In this document: positions 55,301-62,153 of the stretch, in pieces
Layout: every line of letters begins with the position of its first letter
Numbering within the stretch: the first letter of the stretch is position 1
Notes under the pieces: generated by a model
The model's input: the letters and a program-made list of their open reading frames with translations, nothing else
The model's database searches: none
Told to the model about the DNA's origin: nothing
From: LGRD01 sp031415135
Lineage (GTDB): Bacteria > Pseudomonadota > Gammaproteobacteria > Burkholderiales > Burkholderiaceae_C
Reading direction: 5' to 3'
Length of the DNA stretch: 64,000 nt
NCBI GenBank assembly: GCA_031415135.1
Contig: JANORB010000127.1
Location: 1 to 64,000 of the forward strand
Program-made: the position numbers and the translations under genes

Positions 55301-57921
55301 TGCAGGAGTGGTGCGAATTGCACGAGCAGGCCTTCGAACAGCGCCACTCGATCTCGACCTTTGCCATCGCCGTCGGCTCAGGCGCCCGCGCTGCCGTGCC
55401 CGCGCCGGTGGGTGAGTTCGCCGCCGCCTCGGGCGAGTTCCGTTTCGACGTCCACGCCGGCCTGCGGCCGCTGCGGCCGTGGATCAACGTGCTGGCCAAC
55501 CCGGCCTTTGGCGCCCAGCTGTCCGAAGCCGGCGGCGGCTACACCTGGGCGGTGAACAGCCGCCTGAACCAGCTCACCGCGTGGTCGAACGACCCGGTGG
55601 CCGACCCGCCGGCCGAGTGGTTCCTGCTGCAGGACCGCAAGACCCTGCAGGTGTGGAACGCGGCGCCGGGCGCCTGCGGCGATGACCGTGTCGCCTACCG
55701 CGTCTCGCATGGCCAGGGCTACAGCGTCATCAGCCACCGGCGCGGCGACGTGGATGTGAAAACCTCGTGGTGCGTGGACCCGCAGACCTCGGTCAAGCAG
55801 GTTCGCGTGCGCATCATCAACCGCGGCCACAAGACGCTGCTGCTGCGGGTGATCGGGATCGCCGAGTGGATGATGGGCGCCAACCGGCCCGACCGCAGCA
55901 CCGCGCAGACGGCCCTGTTCCGGCAGCGCGGGCCGCACCAGAAACTCACCGCGCTGATGTGCAGCCAGCGCGAACGCTCGGCCGGCTTTGGCGACGGCAC
56001 CGCGTTCCTCGGCGTGGCCGGCGACGACGATGCGGCGGAAGACTGGACCTGCGACCGGCGCGAGTGTTTCGACGCCCGCGGGCGCCTGGTGCTGCCCGAC
56101 CACTTCGGCCAGCGCAGCGGCGCCGGGCTCGACCCGTGCGCGGCCCTGTCGACCCGGCTCACGATTGCCGCCGGCGACGCCGCCGAGTGCGTGTTACAGC
56201 TCGGCTACGGCGAGACCCTGGCCGCAGCCCAGCAGCTCGCCGCACGCGCCGCCGCGACCCCGCCGCTGCAGCTCCTGGAGCAATCGCGCGAACACTGGGA
56301 CACGCTGCTGGGCGCCACCACGGTGAAGACCCCCGACCCGCTGTTTGACGCGATGGTGAACCGCTGGCTGCTGTACCAGACGGTGGCCTGCCGCCTGTGG
56401 GCCAAGGCGGGCTTCTACCAGGCCGGCGGCGCCACCGGATTTCGTGACCAGTTGCAGGACGCGATGGCGCTGGCCTGGGCCGAACCCGGCATGCTGCGGC
56501 GCCAGATCGTGATCGGCGCGTCGCGCCAGTTCGCCGCCGGCGACGTGCAGCACTGGTGGCATGCGCCCGGCGGCGCCGGTGTGCGGACGCATTTTTCAGA
56601 CGACCTGCTGTGGCTGCCGCACGCCTGCGCGCACTACCTGCGCAGCACCGGCGACACCACGCTGCTGGACGAAGAGGTGCCCTTCATCGACGGCGACCCG
56701 ATTCCCGAAGGCGCCGAGGACGCCTACTACACACCCACGGTCAGTGCGCTTGCGGCATCGGTCTACGAACATGCCGCGCGGACCATCGATCACAGCCTGC
56801 GGGTGGGTGTGCACGGCCTGCCGCTGATGGGCAGCGGCGACTGGAACGACGGCATGAACCGGGTCGGGCATGAAGGCCGCGGCGAGTCGGTGTGGCTGGG
56901 CTGGTTCTTGTGCCAGGTGGTGGCCGACTTCGCGCCACTGGCCCGGCAGCGTGGTGACGAGGACCGGGCACAGCGCTGGGAATCCGCCGCCCGCGGCTGG
57001 AAGCTGGCGTTGAACGGCCCGGCCTGGGACGGGCAATGGTTCAAGCGCGCCTTCTTCGACGACGGGCAGGCGCTCGGTTCACATGCCAACCCCGAAGCCC
57101 GTATCGACCTGATAGCGCAGGCCTGGAGCGTGCTGTCCGAAGCCGCGCCGCCGGCCCTGCAGCGCATGGCGCTGGCGGCGGTGGACGAACATCTGGTGGA
57201 CCACGCGGCCGGGCTGCTCAAGCTGCTCGACCCGCCGCTTGCACACGCGCTGCCGAGCGCCGGCTACATCCAGGCCTACCCGCCGGGCGTGCGCGAAAAC
57301 GGCGGCCAGTACTCGCACGCCGGCGTGTGGGCGCTGATGGCCCAGGCCCAATTTCACACCAGCCTCACCCGGCACCACCCGGCGTCGCGCGATGGCGGCG
57401 CTGGCGGCGCCGGCGGCGTCAATGGGGACCGCGCCTACCGCTACTTCACCTGGCTGAGCCCGGCGCACCGCGCCCGCCATCCGACGCACGGCGCGGTCTA
57501 CGCCATCGAGCCCTATGTGATGGCCGGTGACGTGTACACCCAGCCGCCGTATGTGGGCCGCGGCGGCTGGAGCTGGTACACCGGCTCGGCGGCCTGGATG
57601 CACCGGGCGGCGATCGAGTCGATCTTCGGATTGCGCCAAGGCGCGCAGGAACTGTCGTTCACGCCCTGCCTGCCATCGCACTGGGCGCAGGCCGAGCTGA
57701 GCTTGCGCCGCGACGGCCGCACGCTGCGCTTCGTGCTGGTTCGCGCCACGGCCCCCGCAGCACTCGACGCCACCGCGCAATGGGGCGCCCAGCTGCTGCG
57801 GCCGGGACAGGCGCTGAAGTGGGCCGGCCTGCCGCCCGAGGCCTGTTTCGTGATCCCGCTGATCGACGAGCCCGGCACGGCGCTGCCCAAAGCCGGCGCC
57901 GCGGCCGCCGTGCATCCCTGA
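49342..57921 (+). CDS. cyclic beta-1,2-glucan synthase (ChvB/NdvB/Cgs type)
   Basis: 2859-residue inner-membrane enzyme that builds and closes cyclic beta-1,2-glucans from UDP-glucose. These periplasmic glucans act in osmotic adaptation and host interaction. Length equals Agrobacterium ChvB and Brucella Cgs. The order is: soluble N terminus; membrane helices near 405-465; GT84 transferase (VMVVIPAMLTSAES, YIVTLDSDTQLPPGRL near 635, HDLLEGSLARC); more helices near 825-880 and 950-1000; a glycoamylase-like segment (NTFMAHHQGMSIVALANVL near 1435); and a C-terminal GH94 phosphorylase domain with GSGDWNDGMNRVG (Asp2500-Asp2503), which controls chain length. No frameshift over 8.6 kb. It is the largest gene in the window; DUF1003 follows 20 bases later. 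Confidence 0.95.
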   Translation: MSQPELRRLIPAASPALCDILDGSRGPVEPPIRSEIFGLQRFAQHGRSLGETHRAAPAASRAATFFPRLRSNIRALREAHRYIGAQASTGYDVSPAAEWLLDNFHLIEAQLKEIHEGLPRSYFRALPVLLDEPLAGLPRVYGVAWAFVAHTDGAFDEELLMQFLSAYQETRELSLSEMWALPTTLRVVLIENLRRLAERVATNKAAREVANLCSDEIDSTPVERLDELLALLNRRGVGRVFLAQMAQRLLDRRSTGYAPYHEWLRSALPDLAAMQAQQPADEAADNLSVSNAVTSLRAISDADWPDIVGRTSALMQLMLTSPMFEAEHVATRDQTLHGIERLAKRGRLSEVSVAQTLLALMRAAAGTDGAASAGASHWLRGPGRAALVRALDLQEPGAALAAVPWRAVGRRVALPIYLGALLLGTLGLVTWMLLRQHPALAGAGTPLALTLLGAALMLFPASEALVAVINRLISESARPKHLPRLAFASGIPAEHRVMVVIPAMLTSAESTRELVHRLQLHYLANPEAQAQFGLLTDWADADTEHTPADAELLDSAARHLRELNRRHPPADAAAGAAPRFIVLHRHRVFSDTEQRWIGWERKRGKLEQLVDALALGTGGAFMDLGDASRIAPDTRYIVTLDSDTQLPPGRLRELVGVAAHPHNQPRLDASRRVVASGYGILQPRVVTPLPAPKDFTLYHWLFAGQCGIDPYSAATSEVYQDVFGEGTFTGKGLLHVRAMHAVLSGRLPPGQVLSHDLLEGSLARCAAVTDITVIEDAPFHADVAASRVHRWTRGDWQLLPFLLDPKRYPTRVINRWKMFDNLRRSLVAPMSLALLLLALAGCVVSPWAALALVMAAFSAGPLMGAVAGFSPSRDDMAKLHFYSQAATDLARALLGGVWLLAQLLQQALLAVDAVVRALYRMTVSRRHLLQWTTAAAAQAQASTEFVALLRRHWSLPVVATVLLVALFFAGTPTPALALALCGLWAASPVWTWWVSRTPPPAEDAALPPQDQAYLEGIARDTWRFFERCVGPDDKHLPPDNLQTTPHDMVAHRTSPTNIGLYLLAVACARQFGWIGTRELLARMEATVATLASLQRHRGHFLNWYDTQSLAPLLPMYVSTVDSGNLSGHLLAVAQACLELAHAPFDGAASQRALRASRLRLAPLLAQRSTLAPPLRDELRWRIGDHRATVRSAALDAQNSQGAGPDDAVQRLRALAQHCEQLAWQADFSFLYHRRRHLFHIGYRVAEQQLDAGFYDLLASESRLTSLLAIAKGDVPVSHWASLGRLFYAVGAGAGLRSWSGSMFEYLMPSLVLDEPHGSVLREACQAALREQIEFAEAHQVPWGISESAYAGSDHTLAYQYAPQGVPRLALRRTPPDELVIAPYATALAAQVVPHRATVNFAALEALAARARYGFIEALDFTPARQAGGERFTPVNTFMAHHQGMSIVALANVLLGGPAQRWGMANAAIEAVDSLLHERVPREVSMLYAPPAGPPPQALQRRSPGLLREVSPGAAALEPTHVLSNGRYSVTLRANGAGWSRWGATGITRWRDDALRDAHGSFFYLRWLDATEPDDDDPAPARPATRLHSITHHPAPDPAAHYHSIYHADRVCFDAAWPAMQAHTTVWVSPEDDIEFRQIEVRNLSDRTLEVELLSAFEVTLSDERADEAHPAFTNLFVRAAWHAAQQALVFERKPRLATETGVQVAQFLAASDAHLVSLRVQTDRQRWLGRNHAASQPLASFDALPAATPEEGAALDTGLDPVCAFAVRLRIPPRAKAGVTFATVASDNAGTLRAVIDKYRQASHVQRASLMSATLAGIRLRALRISAENFAAMQMLTTALVLSLARPRVRDDRADEAATVCDRQLLWRFGISGDRPLILVSAGVTQGLGLLRSLAQGLSLWSWGGIACDLVVVNAEPASYLMALQREIVALRERHGAGATEPGPARPASTGFHVLRADELSSDELSTLQARACVHLNADGRPLLHHVQEWCELHEQAFEQRHSISTFAIAVGSGARAAVPAPVGEFAAASGEFRFDVHAGLRPLRPWINVLANPAFGAQLSEAGGGYTWAVNSRLNQLTAWSNDPVADPPAEWFLLQDRKTLQVWNAAPGACGDDRVAYRVSHGQGYSVISHRRGDVDVKTSWCVDPQTSVKQVRVRIINRGHKTLLLRVIGIAEWMMGANRPDRSTAQTALFRQRGPHQKLTALMCSQRERSAGFGDGTAFLGVAGDDDAAEDWTCDRRECFDARGRLVLPDHFGQRSGAGLDPCAALSTRLTIAAGDAAECVLQLGYGETLAAAQQLAARAAATPPLQLLEQSREHWDTLLGATTVKTPDPLFDAMVNRWLLYQTVACRLWAKAGFYQAGGATGFRDQLQDAMALAWAEPGMLRRQIVIGASRQFAAGDVQHWWHAPGGAGVRTHFSDDLLWLPHACAHYLRSTGDTTLLDEEVPFIDGDPIPEGAEDAYYTPTVSALAASVYEHAARTIDHSLRVGVHGLPLMGSGDWNDGMNRVGHEGRGESVWLGWFLCQVVADFAPLARQRGDEDRAQRWESAARGWKLALNGPAWDGQWFKRAFFDDGQALGSHANPEARIDLIAQAWSVLSEAAPPALQRMALAAVDEHLVDHAAGLLKLLDPPLAHALPSAGYIQAYPPGVRENGGQYSHAGVWALMAQAQFHTSLTRHHPASRDGGAGGAGGVNGDRAYRYFTWLSPAHRARHPTHGAVYAIEPYVMAGDVYTQPPYVGRGGWSWYTGSAAWMHRAAIESIFGLRQGAQELSFTPCLPSHWAQAELSLRRDGRTLRFVLVRATAPAALDATAQWGAQLLRPGQALKWAGLPPEACFVIPLIDEPGTALPKAGAAAAVHP

Positions 57922-57941
57922 CTCCAGCGGCAGGAGGCTGC

Positions 57942-58499
57942 ATGAAAAAGGCGAACGACCTGGCGCAGCGGCTGTTCGGGGTTCCGTACGAGTCCTTGGA
58001 CGAACCGACCCAGAAGGTGGCGCGCCACGTGGCCGGCCGCACCCACATCGCCCGCAATACCGCCGCCAAGCCCGAAGGCAAGCCCAGGCTGGGCGAGCGC
58101 GCGGCCGACGCGGTGGCGCGCTTCGGCGGATCGTGGGCCTTCATCACCCTGTTTGGCGCGACCCTGCTCGCGTGGGTGGCCTTGAACACCTTTCTCGTCG
58201 CCAGCCGCGGCAAGACCTTCGACCCCTACCCGTTCATCCTGCTGAACCTGTTCCTGTCGATGCTGGCCGCAGTGCAGGCGCCGATCATCCTGATGTCGCA
58301 GAACCGGCAGGCCGAAAAGGACCGCTTGAATGCGGAGCACGACTACGAAGTCAACCTCAAGGCCGAACTCGAAATCATGCTGCTGCATGAAAAGGTCGAC
58401 CTGCTGCGAGAAGGCCAGTGGACCCAGTTGCTGGCCTTGCAGGAACAGCAGCTTGCGTTGCTGACGACCTTGATCAACCGGGAGGCCGGCGCGGCCTGA
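57942..58499 (+). CDS. DUF1003 family membrane protein
   Basis: 185-residue inner-membrane protein with two membrane helices. The DUF1003 core is RLGERAADAVARFGGSWAFITLFGATLLAWVALNTF...FDPYPFILLNLFLSMLAAVQAPIILMSQNRQAEKDRLNAEHDYEVNLKAELEI. The C-terminal coiled-coil part is predicted cytoplasmic. Function unknown; the family often sits with stress and envelope genes. AGGAGG lies 6 bases before the ATG at 57942. It follows the glucan synthase gene by 20 bases and may be co-transcribed. Confidence 0.9.
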   Translation: MKKANDLAQRLFGVPYESLDEPTQKVARHVAGRTHIARNTAAKPEGKPRLGERAADAVARFGGSWAFITLFGATLLAWVALNTFLVASRGKTFDPYPFILLNLFLSMLAAVQAPIILMSQNRQAEKDRLNAEHDYEVNLKAELEIMLLHEKVDLLREGQWTQLLALQEQQLALLTTLINREAGAA

Positions 58500-58550
58500 A
58501 GCCGCAGCCAGCCGGCGCAGACCTCAATCCCACAGCGCCGCGCGGTGCCG

Positions 58551-58606
58551 TCCTACACGCGCAGGCGCCGGGCGCCGATGGTCGCGCCGGGCCGGCATTC
58601 CTACAG
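58551..58606 (+). promoter_or_regulatory. TCCTACA and TTCCTACAG motifs before ferritin-like gene
   Basis: GTCCTACAC begins near 58550 and TTCCTACAG at 58598, 48 bases apart. The second lies 74 bases before the ferritin-like gene at 58680 in the same orientation; a pair at similar spacing (51 bases) is found before the PhnA-like gene. Confidence 0.5.
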
Positions 58607-58679
58607 TTCGTTCATCGGCTCGATGTGCGACGCAATCACTTCGATGCACCCCGCCGATCCAACAACGCAGGAACTCGAC

Positions 58680-59252
58680 ATGGCCGCAAAAATTGAACCC
58701 ACCAACGTGAAGCAGCTTCCGGTGTCGGCATACGTGCCGATGAAGCTGGACGAGTCGGCCATCGACGCCGCCCGGCGCAGCCTGGACCAGGGCGCGGTGA
58801 CGCCCAACTACGGGCCGTGGCGCGAAGACGTGATCAAGCTGCTCAACGATTCGCTGGCGACCGAACTGGTCTGCGTGCTGCGCTACCGGCGCCACCATTT
58901 CACCGCCGATGGGCTGGCCTCGCCGAAGATCGCCGAAGAATTCCTGGTCCATGCGAATGAAGAACAAGGGCATGCCGACCGCCTGGCCCAGCGCATCGTG
59001 CAACTCGGCGGCGAGCCCGACTTTTCGCCCGACTCGCTGAGCAAGCGCAGCCACGCGGCGTACGACGATTCGTCCGACCTGAAGGCAATGATCAAGGCCA
59101 ACCTGATCGCCGAACGTGTGGCCATCGAAAGCTACAGCCAGCTCATCGGCCTGATCGGCGACAAGGATTCCACCACCCGGCGCCTGCTCGAAGACATCCT
59201 GAGCGACGAACAGGAACATGCCGACGAGTTGAAGGACTGGCTCGCCAACTGA
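58680..59252 (+). CDS. ferritin-like di-iron protein (bacterioferritin-related)
   Basis: 190-residue four-helix-bundle protein. Iron ligands are visible in the usual order: Glu in DSLATELVCVLRYRRHHF, E-x-x-H in HANEEQGHADRLAQRI, Glu in IAERVAIESYSQLIGLIG and E-x-x-H in SDEQEHADELKDWL. A 40-residue N-terminal extension (MAAKIEPTNVKQLPVSAYVP) is typical of one bacterioferritin-like branch. Heme-binding Met cannot be judged. Expected to store iron and consume peroxide, so it fits with katE. AGGA precedes the ATG; the earlier in-frame start is not supported. The BON gene follows 92 bases later. Confidence 0.85.
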   Translation: MAAKIEPTNVKQLPVSAYVPMKLDESAIDAARRSLDQGAVTPNYGPWREDVIKLLNDSLATELVCVLRYRRHHFTADGLASPKIAEEFLVHANEEQGHADRLAQRIVQLGGEPDFSPDSLSKRSHAAYDDSSDLKAMIKANLIAERVAIESYSQLIGLIGDKDSTTRRLLEDILSDEQEHADELKDWLAN

Positions 59253-59344
59253 GCCGGCTCGCACCGTTTCTGCCCATGGGTGGTGGGGCTCATCACCACC
59301 CAGTCCATCCAAATCGCAAGCCAACTTTTTACTGGAGATTCACC

Positions 59345-59659
59345 ATGCACATTCGCACCACGCTGGCCGCCACCATGACCGCCGTCGTCCTGCTCACCAC
59401 CGCCGGTTGCGCTGTCACGCGCGGCCAGGAAACAGTCGGCGCCTACGTCGACGACGCGGCCATCACCACCTCGGTGAAAACCCGCTTCATCGACAACAAG
59501 GAAGTCGACGCGTCGTCGATCAAGGTCGAAACGCTCAATGGCACCGTGATGCTGTCCGGCTTCGCGAAGAACGCCACCGAGAAGTCGACCGCCGAGAGCA
59601 TCGCGATGAAGGTCAAGGGCGTGAAGATGGTCAAGAACGAAATCGCCGTCCGCCCTTGA
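59345..59659 (+). CDS. BON-domain lipoprotein, short
   Basis: 104-residue lipoprotein. Signal peptide with lipobox TTAGC (Cys22). One BON domain covers most of the rest (YVDDAAITTSVKTRFIDNKEVDASSIKVETLNGTVMLSGFAKNATEKSTAESIAMKVKGVKMVKNEIAV). Likely a periplasmic, stress-induced outer-membrane-stabilising protein. TGGAGA lies 7 bases before the ATG at 59345. Paralogue of 14024-14467 but without its Ala/Lys-rich spacer. The csbD-like gene follows 64 bases later, and both probably belong to one unit ending at the terminator at 59991. Confidence 0.88.
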   Translation: MHIRTTLAATMTAVVLLTTAGCAVTRGQETVGAYVDDAAITTSVKTRFIDNKEVDASSIKVETLNGTVMLSGFAKNATEKSTAESIAMKVKGVKMVKNEIAVRP

Positions 59660-59723
59660 GCAAATTCACCAGCGCCCGCGCTGGTGATTGTTCAACCCAC
59701 GACTCGCACCGAAGGAGATTTTC

Positions 59724-59960
59724 ATGAATTGGGACACCATTCAAGGCAACTGGAAACAAGCCACCGGCAAGGCCAAGGAGCAATGGGGCAAGCTGACCGA
59801 CGATGACTTCGACGTCGTCGCCGGCCGCCGCGACCAGCTCGCCGGCAAGATCCAGGAGCGCTACGGCGTGGCCAAGGACGAGGCCGAAAGGCAAGTGACC
59901 GAGTGGGAGCGCAAGGCGACCGACTCGTGGTTCACCACCGACAAGAAAACCCGGGTCTGA
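59724..59960 (+). CDS. CsbD family stress protein
   Basis: 78-residue small acidic/basic helical protein. MNWDTIQGNWKQATGKAKEQWGKL is the CsbD signature (N-W-x-x-I-x-G-x-W-K-Q-x-x-G-K). Members are induced by general stress in many bacteria; the molecular role is unknown. GAAGGAG precedes the ATG at 59724. It follows the BON lipoprotein gene and is followed by a strong terminator at 59991-60033. Confidence 0.93.
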   Translation: MNWDTIQGNWKQATGKAKEQWGKLTDDDFDVVAGRRDQLAGKIQERYGVAKDEAERQVTEWERKATDSWFTTDKKTRV

Positions 59961-59990
59961 TTCGCACCTGACAGCGTTCTTGATCCCTAT

Positions 59991-60033
59991 CGCCCCGCGT
60001 TCGCTACCGAACTGCGGGGCGTTTCCATTTTTG
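59991..60033 (+). terminator. Rho-independent terminator after csbD-like gene
   Basis: CGCCCCGC (59991-59998) pairs with GCGGGGCG (60014-60021); inner GTTCG/CGAAC extends the stem with a CTAC loop. It is followed by TTTCCATTTTT. It starts 30 bases after the csbD stop and sits just before the AI-2E-type gene. Confidence 0.88.
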
Positions 60034-60043
60034 ATGTCTGCCG

Positions 60044-61246
60044 ATGAATGCGCCCGAAGCCGCTGTGGTGAACGTGGAGACCGAGCTGGCGATGCTGCCT
60101 TCGCTGGCCGCGCCACCACGCTCGAGCGCGGCCGCAACGGTCATGGCCACGCTGGCGGTGATTGCCGCGCTGTGGTGGGGCCAGCGTTTCCTGATTCCAT
60201 TGGCCGCCGGCCTGATGCTGGCGATGCTGGTGATGCCGCTCGCCGTGCGCCTGGAATCCGGGTTGCGCAGCCGCGCGGCCGCCACCGTGTTGAGCCTGGC
60301 GCTGGTGATGGGCGCCCTGGTGGCGGGTGCGATGGCATTCGGCGGACAGTTGGTGCGCGTGGCCGAGCGCGCACCCGAAATGATCAGCATGGTGGCGCAA
60401 CAACTGGCCGAACGAGAGCCGGGTGCCGACTCGCTGCTGACCCGGGCGCGTGTGGCCTTGCAGGAACTGGACCGCGCGGCCGACCGGGCGATCGCCGGCA
60501 AACCCCTGGTGCGACCGGGCCGCCGGGCCGCTGCGCTCGCCGCAGCGGCACCGGCGTCGGCGGCCACACCGAACAACAACATCACCGCGGGCGCCACGGT
60601 CGTGCTGCGCGAAACGGCGGTCACGGGTTCGAGCGCCTTGCTCAATTTCGCCGGCAACCTGAGCATCATATTTTTCATCGCATTTTTTGTCCTGGTCGGC
60701 GGCAAGCCGCTGACCGTGCGCTTTCTCGGGCTGTGGAGCTACCACCCCGCGGCGCACGAACACGCACAGCGCGCGGTGCTCGAATGCGCGCGCCAGATCC
60801 GCATCTACGGCGGCGTGCTGCTGGTCACCAACACCGTGGTCGGCGTGGCGGTATGGATTGCCTTTTCGCTCGCCGATCTGCCCGATGCCGCTGGCTGGGG
60901 CGTGACCGCCGCAGTGCTGCATGTGGTGCCGTATCTCGGCATGGCCGTGCTCACCGGCCTGGGGGCCGCCGAAGCATTCCTGGTGCACGAAACGCTGGGC
61001 GCGGCACTCGGCATGGCGGCCTTCGTCGTGGTTCTGTCCACGCTGATCGGCACGCTCGTGACCGCGTGGCTGCAGGGGCGCGCGGCCAAGATGAATGCGG
61101 CCGCCGTCTTCATCGGCCTGGTGTTCTGGGGCGCGCTGTGGGGCGTCTGGGGGCTGTTCCTCGGGCCGGCGCTGGTGGTGCTGCTCAAGGTGGTGGCCGA
61201 ACACTCACGCTCCGGCTTGCGATTGGCCAAGCTGATGCAAGGCTGA
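60044..61246 (+). CDS. AI-2E family (PerM-like) transporter, second copy
   Basis: 400-residue integral membrane protein, about eight membrane helices. It contains LWWGQRFLIPLAAGLMLAMLVMPL and NLSIIFFIAFFVLVGGKPL, and near the end AVLHVVPYLGMAVLTGL and FIGLVFWGALWGVWGLFLGPALVVLLKVV, the last part matching the family signature. A variable loop with PAAAAPASAATPNNNITAG lies near residues 160-185. Substrate unknown. It stands after a strong terminator, so it must have its own promoter within a short leader (60022-60043). A tRNA terminator lies 26 bases beyond the stop in the other direction. Confidence 0.82.
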   Translation: MNAPEAAVVNVETELAMLPSLAAPPRSSAAATVMATLAVIAALWWGQRFLIPLAAGLMLAMLVMPLAVRLESGLRSRAAATVLSLALVMGALVAGAMAFGGQLVRVAERAPEMISMVAQQLAEREPGADSLLTRARVALQELDRAADRAIAGKPLVRPGRRAAALAAAAPASAATPNNNITAGATVVLRETAVTGSSALLNFAGNLSIIFFIAFFVLVGGKPLTVRFLGLWSYHPAAHEHAQRAVLECARQIRIYGGVLLVTNTVVGVAVWIAFSLADLPDAAGWGVTAAVLHVVPYLGMAVLTGLGAAEAFLVHETLGAALGMAAFVVVLSTLIGTLVTAWLQGRAAKMNAAAVFIGLVFWGALWGVWGLFLGPALVVLLKVVAEHSRSGLRLAKLMQG

Positions 61247-61272
61247 GAGAGCAAGACGCGGCCCAAGAAAAA

Positions 61273-61300
61273 TCCCCTCAAATCGAGTGACTTGAGGGGA
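61273..61300 (-). terminator. Rho-independent terminator of tRNA-Val
   Basis: On the minus strand TCCCCTCAA (61300-61292) pairs with TTGAGGGGA (61281-61273) over a 10-base loop and is followed by ATTTTTC. It lies 6 bases past the tRNA 3' end. Confidence 0.88.
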
Positions 61301-61306
61301 CTTGAC

Positions 61307-61381
61307 TGGTGGGCGGTGCAGGGTTCGAACCTGCGACTTCCACCGTGTGAAGGTGGCACTCTACCGCTGAGTTAACCGCCC
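61307..61381 (-). tRNA. tRNA-Val (anticodon CAC)
   Basis: 75 bases including an encoded CCA (61309-61307). Acceptor GGGCGGT pairs with ACCGCCC; D arm, a CCACC/GGTGG anticodon stem with loop TTCACAC (anticodon CAC at positions 34-36, reads GUG), T arm with GCAGGTTCGAACCTGC. The discriminator base is A, as in bacterial tRNA-Val. Followed by a strong terminator at 61273. Confidence 0.95.
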
Positions 61382-61442
61382 GAATCGGGCCGCTTGACAC
61401 CGGGCAAACATGGTCCAAAGCAGGCCGAATTATGCCACAGCG

Positions 61443-62144
61443 CTAGGCCGCCACTCGCCACACGGCGCGGCCGCCGCTGGCCTTGTCGAGTTCGGCCAGC
61501 AGTTGCGTGTGGGCCGCGATTTCGGCGTCGTCCGCCTCGATGACAAAGGCGTCGAGTTGGCTGAAATCAACCGCATCGACGCTGAGTTCGGACGACCTTG
61601 AATCGTCGGCCTCGATCACCAGCGATTCCTGCCCCCGTGTCATGCAGATGTAGACCTGGGCCAGCAAGCCGGCGTCGAGCAGCGCGCCATGCAGGTCGCG
61701 ATTCGAGTTGTCCACTTCGAGCCGCCGGCACAACGCGTCGAGCGAATTCGCCTTGCCGGGAAACATTTCGCGCGCCATGAACAGGCTGTCGGTCACCTGG
61801 GCGACATGGGTCTCGAACTTGGGCCGGCCGATGCGCTTGAGCTCCTGGTTCAGAAAGCCCATATCGAAGGCGGCGTTGTGGATGACGATGTCGGCGCCGG
61901 CCACGTAGGCCAGCAACTCGTCGGCGACACTGGCGAACAAGGGCTTGTCGGCCAGAAACTCGTCGCTCAGCCCGTGGATGGCAAACGCGCCGTCGCTGTT
62001 GGGCCGCTCCGGGTTCAGGTAGAAATGCAGGTTGTTGCCCGACAGCCGGCGGTTGATCATCTCGACGCAACCGATCTCGATGATGCGGTCACCCGTTTCG
62101 GCGCTGAGGCCGGTGGTTTCGGTGTCCAGGAAGATTTGTCGCAC
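61443..62144 (-). CDS. dnaQ: DNA polymerase III epsilon subunit (3'-5' proofreading exonuclease)
   Basis: 233-residue DEDDh exonuclease. Exo I FLDTETTGL (Asp7, Glu9), Exo II VIHNAAFDMGFLNQEL (Asp), and Exo III HGALLDAGLLAQVY with the His and Asp are present. DIGxEx and GDRIIEIGCVEMINRR are typical of DnaQ. It removes mispaired nucleotides in the replisome. Lgt lies 9 bases upstream, on the same strand, so they form a short unit. The stop lies 61 bases from the tRNA-Val 5' end. Confidence 0.95.
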   Translation of the reverse strand: MRQIFLDTETTGLSAETGDRIIEIGCVEMINRRLSGNNLHFYLNPERPNSDGAFAIHGLSDEFLADKPLFASVADELLAYVAGADIVIHNAAFDMGFLNQELKRIGRPKFETHVAQVTDSLFMAREMFPGKANSLDALCRRLEVDNSNRDLHGALLDAGLLAQVYICMTRGQESLVIEADDSRSSELSVDAVDFSQLDAFVIEADDAEIAAHTQLLAELDKASGGRAVWRVAA

Positions 62145-62153
62145 GCAGGGCTC

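Noticed and set aside
61307..61381. tRNA-associated integration site of a genomic island
   Set aside because: No direct repeat of the tRNA 3' end and no integrase gene is visible in the window.
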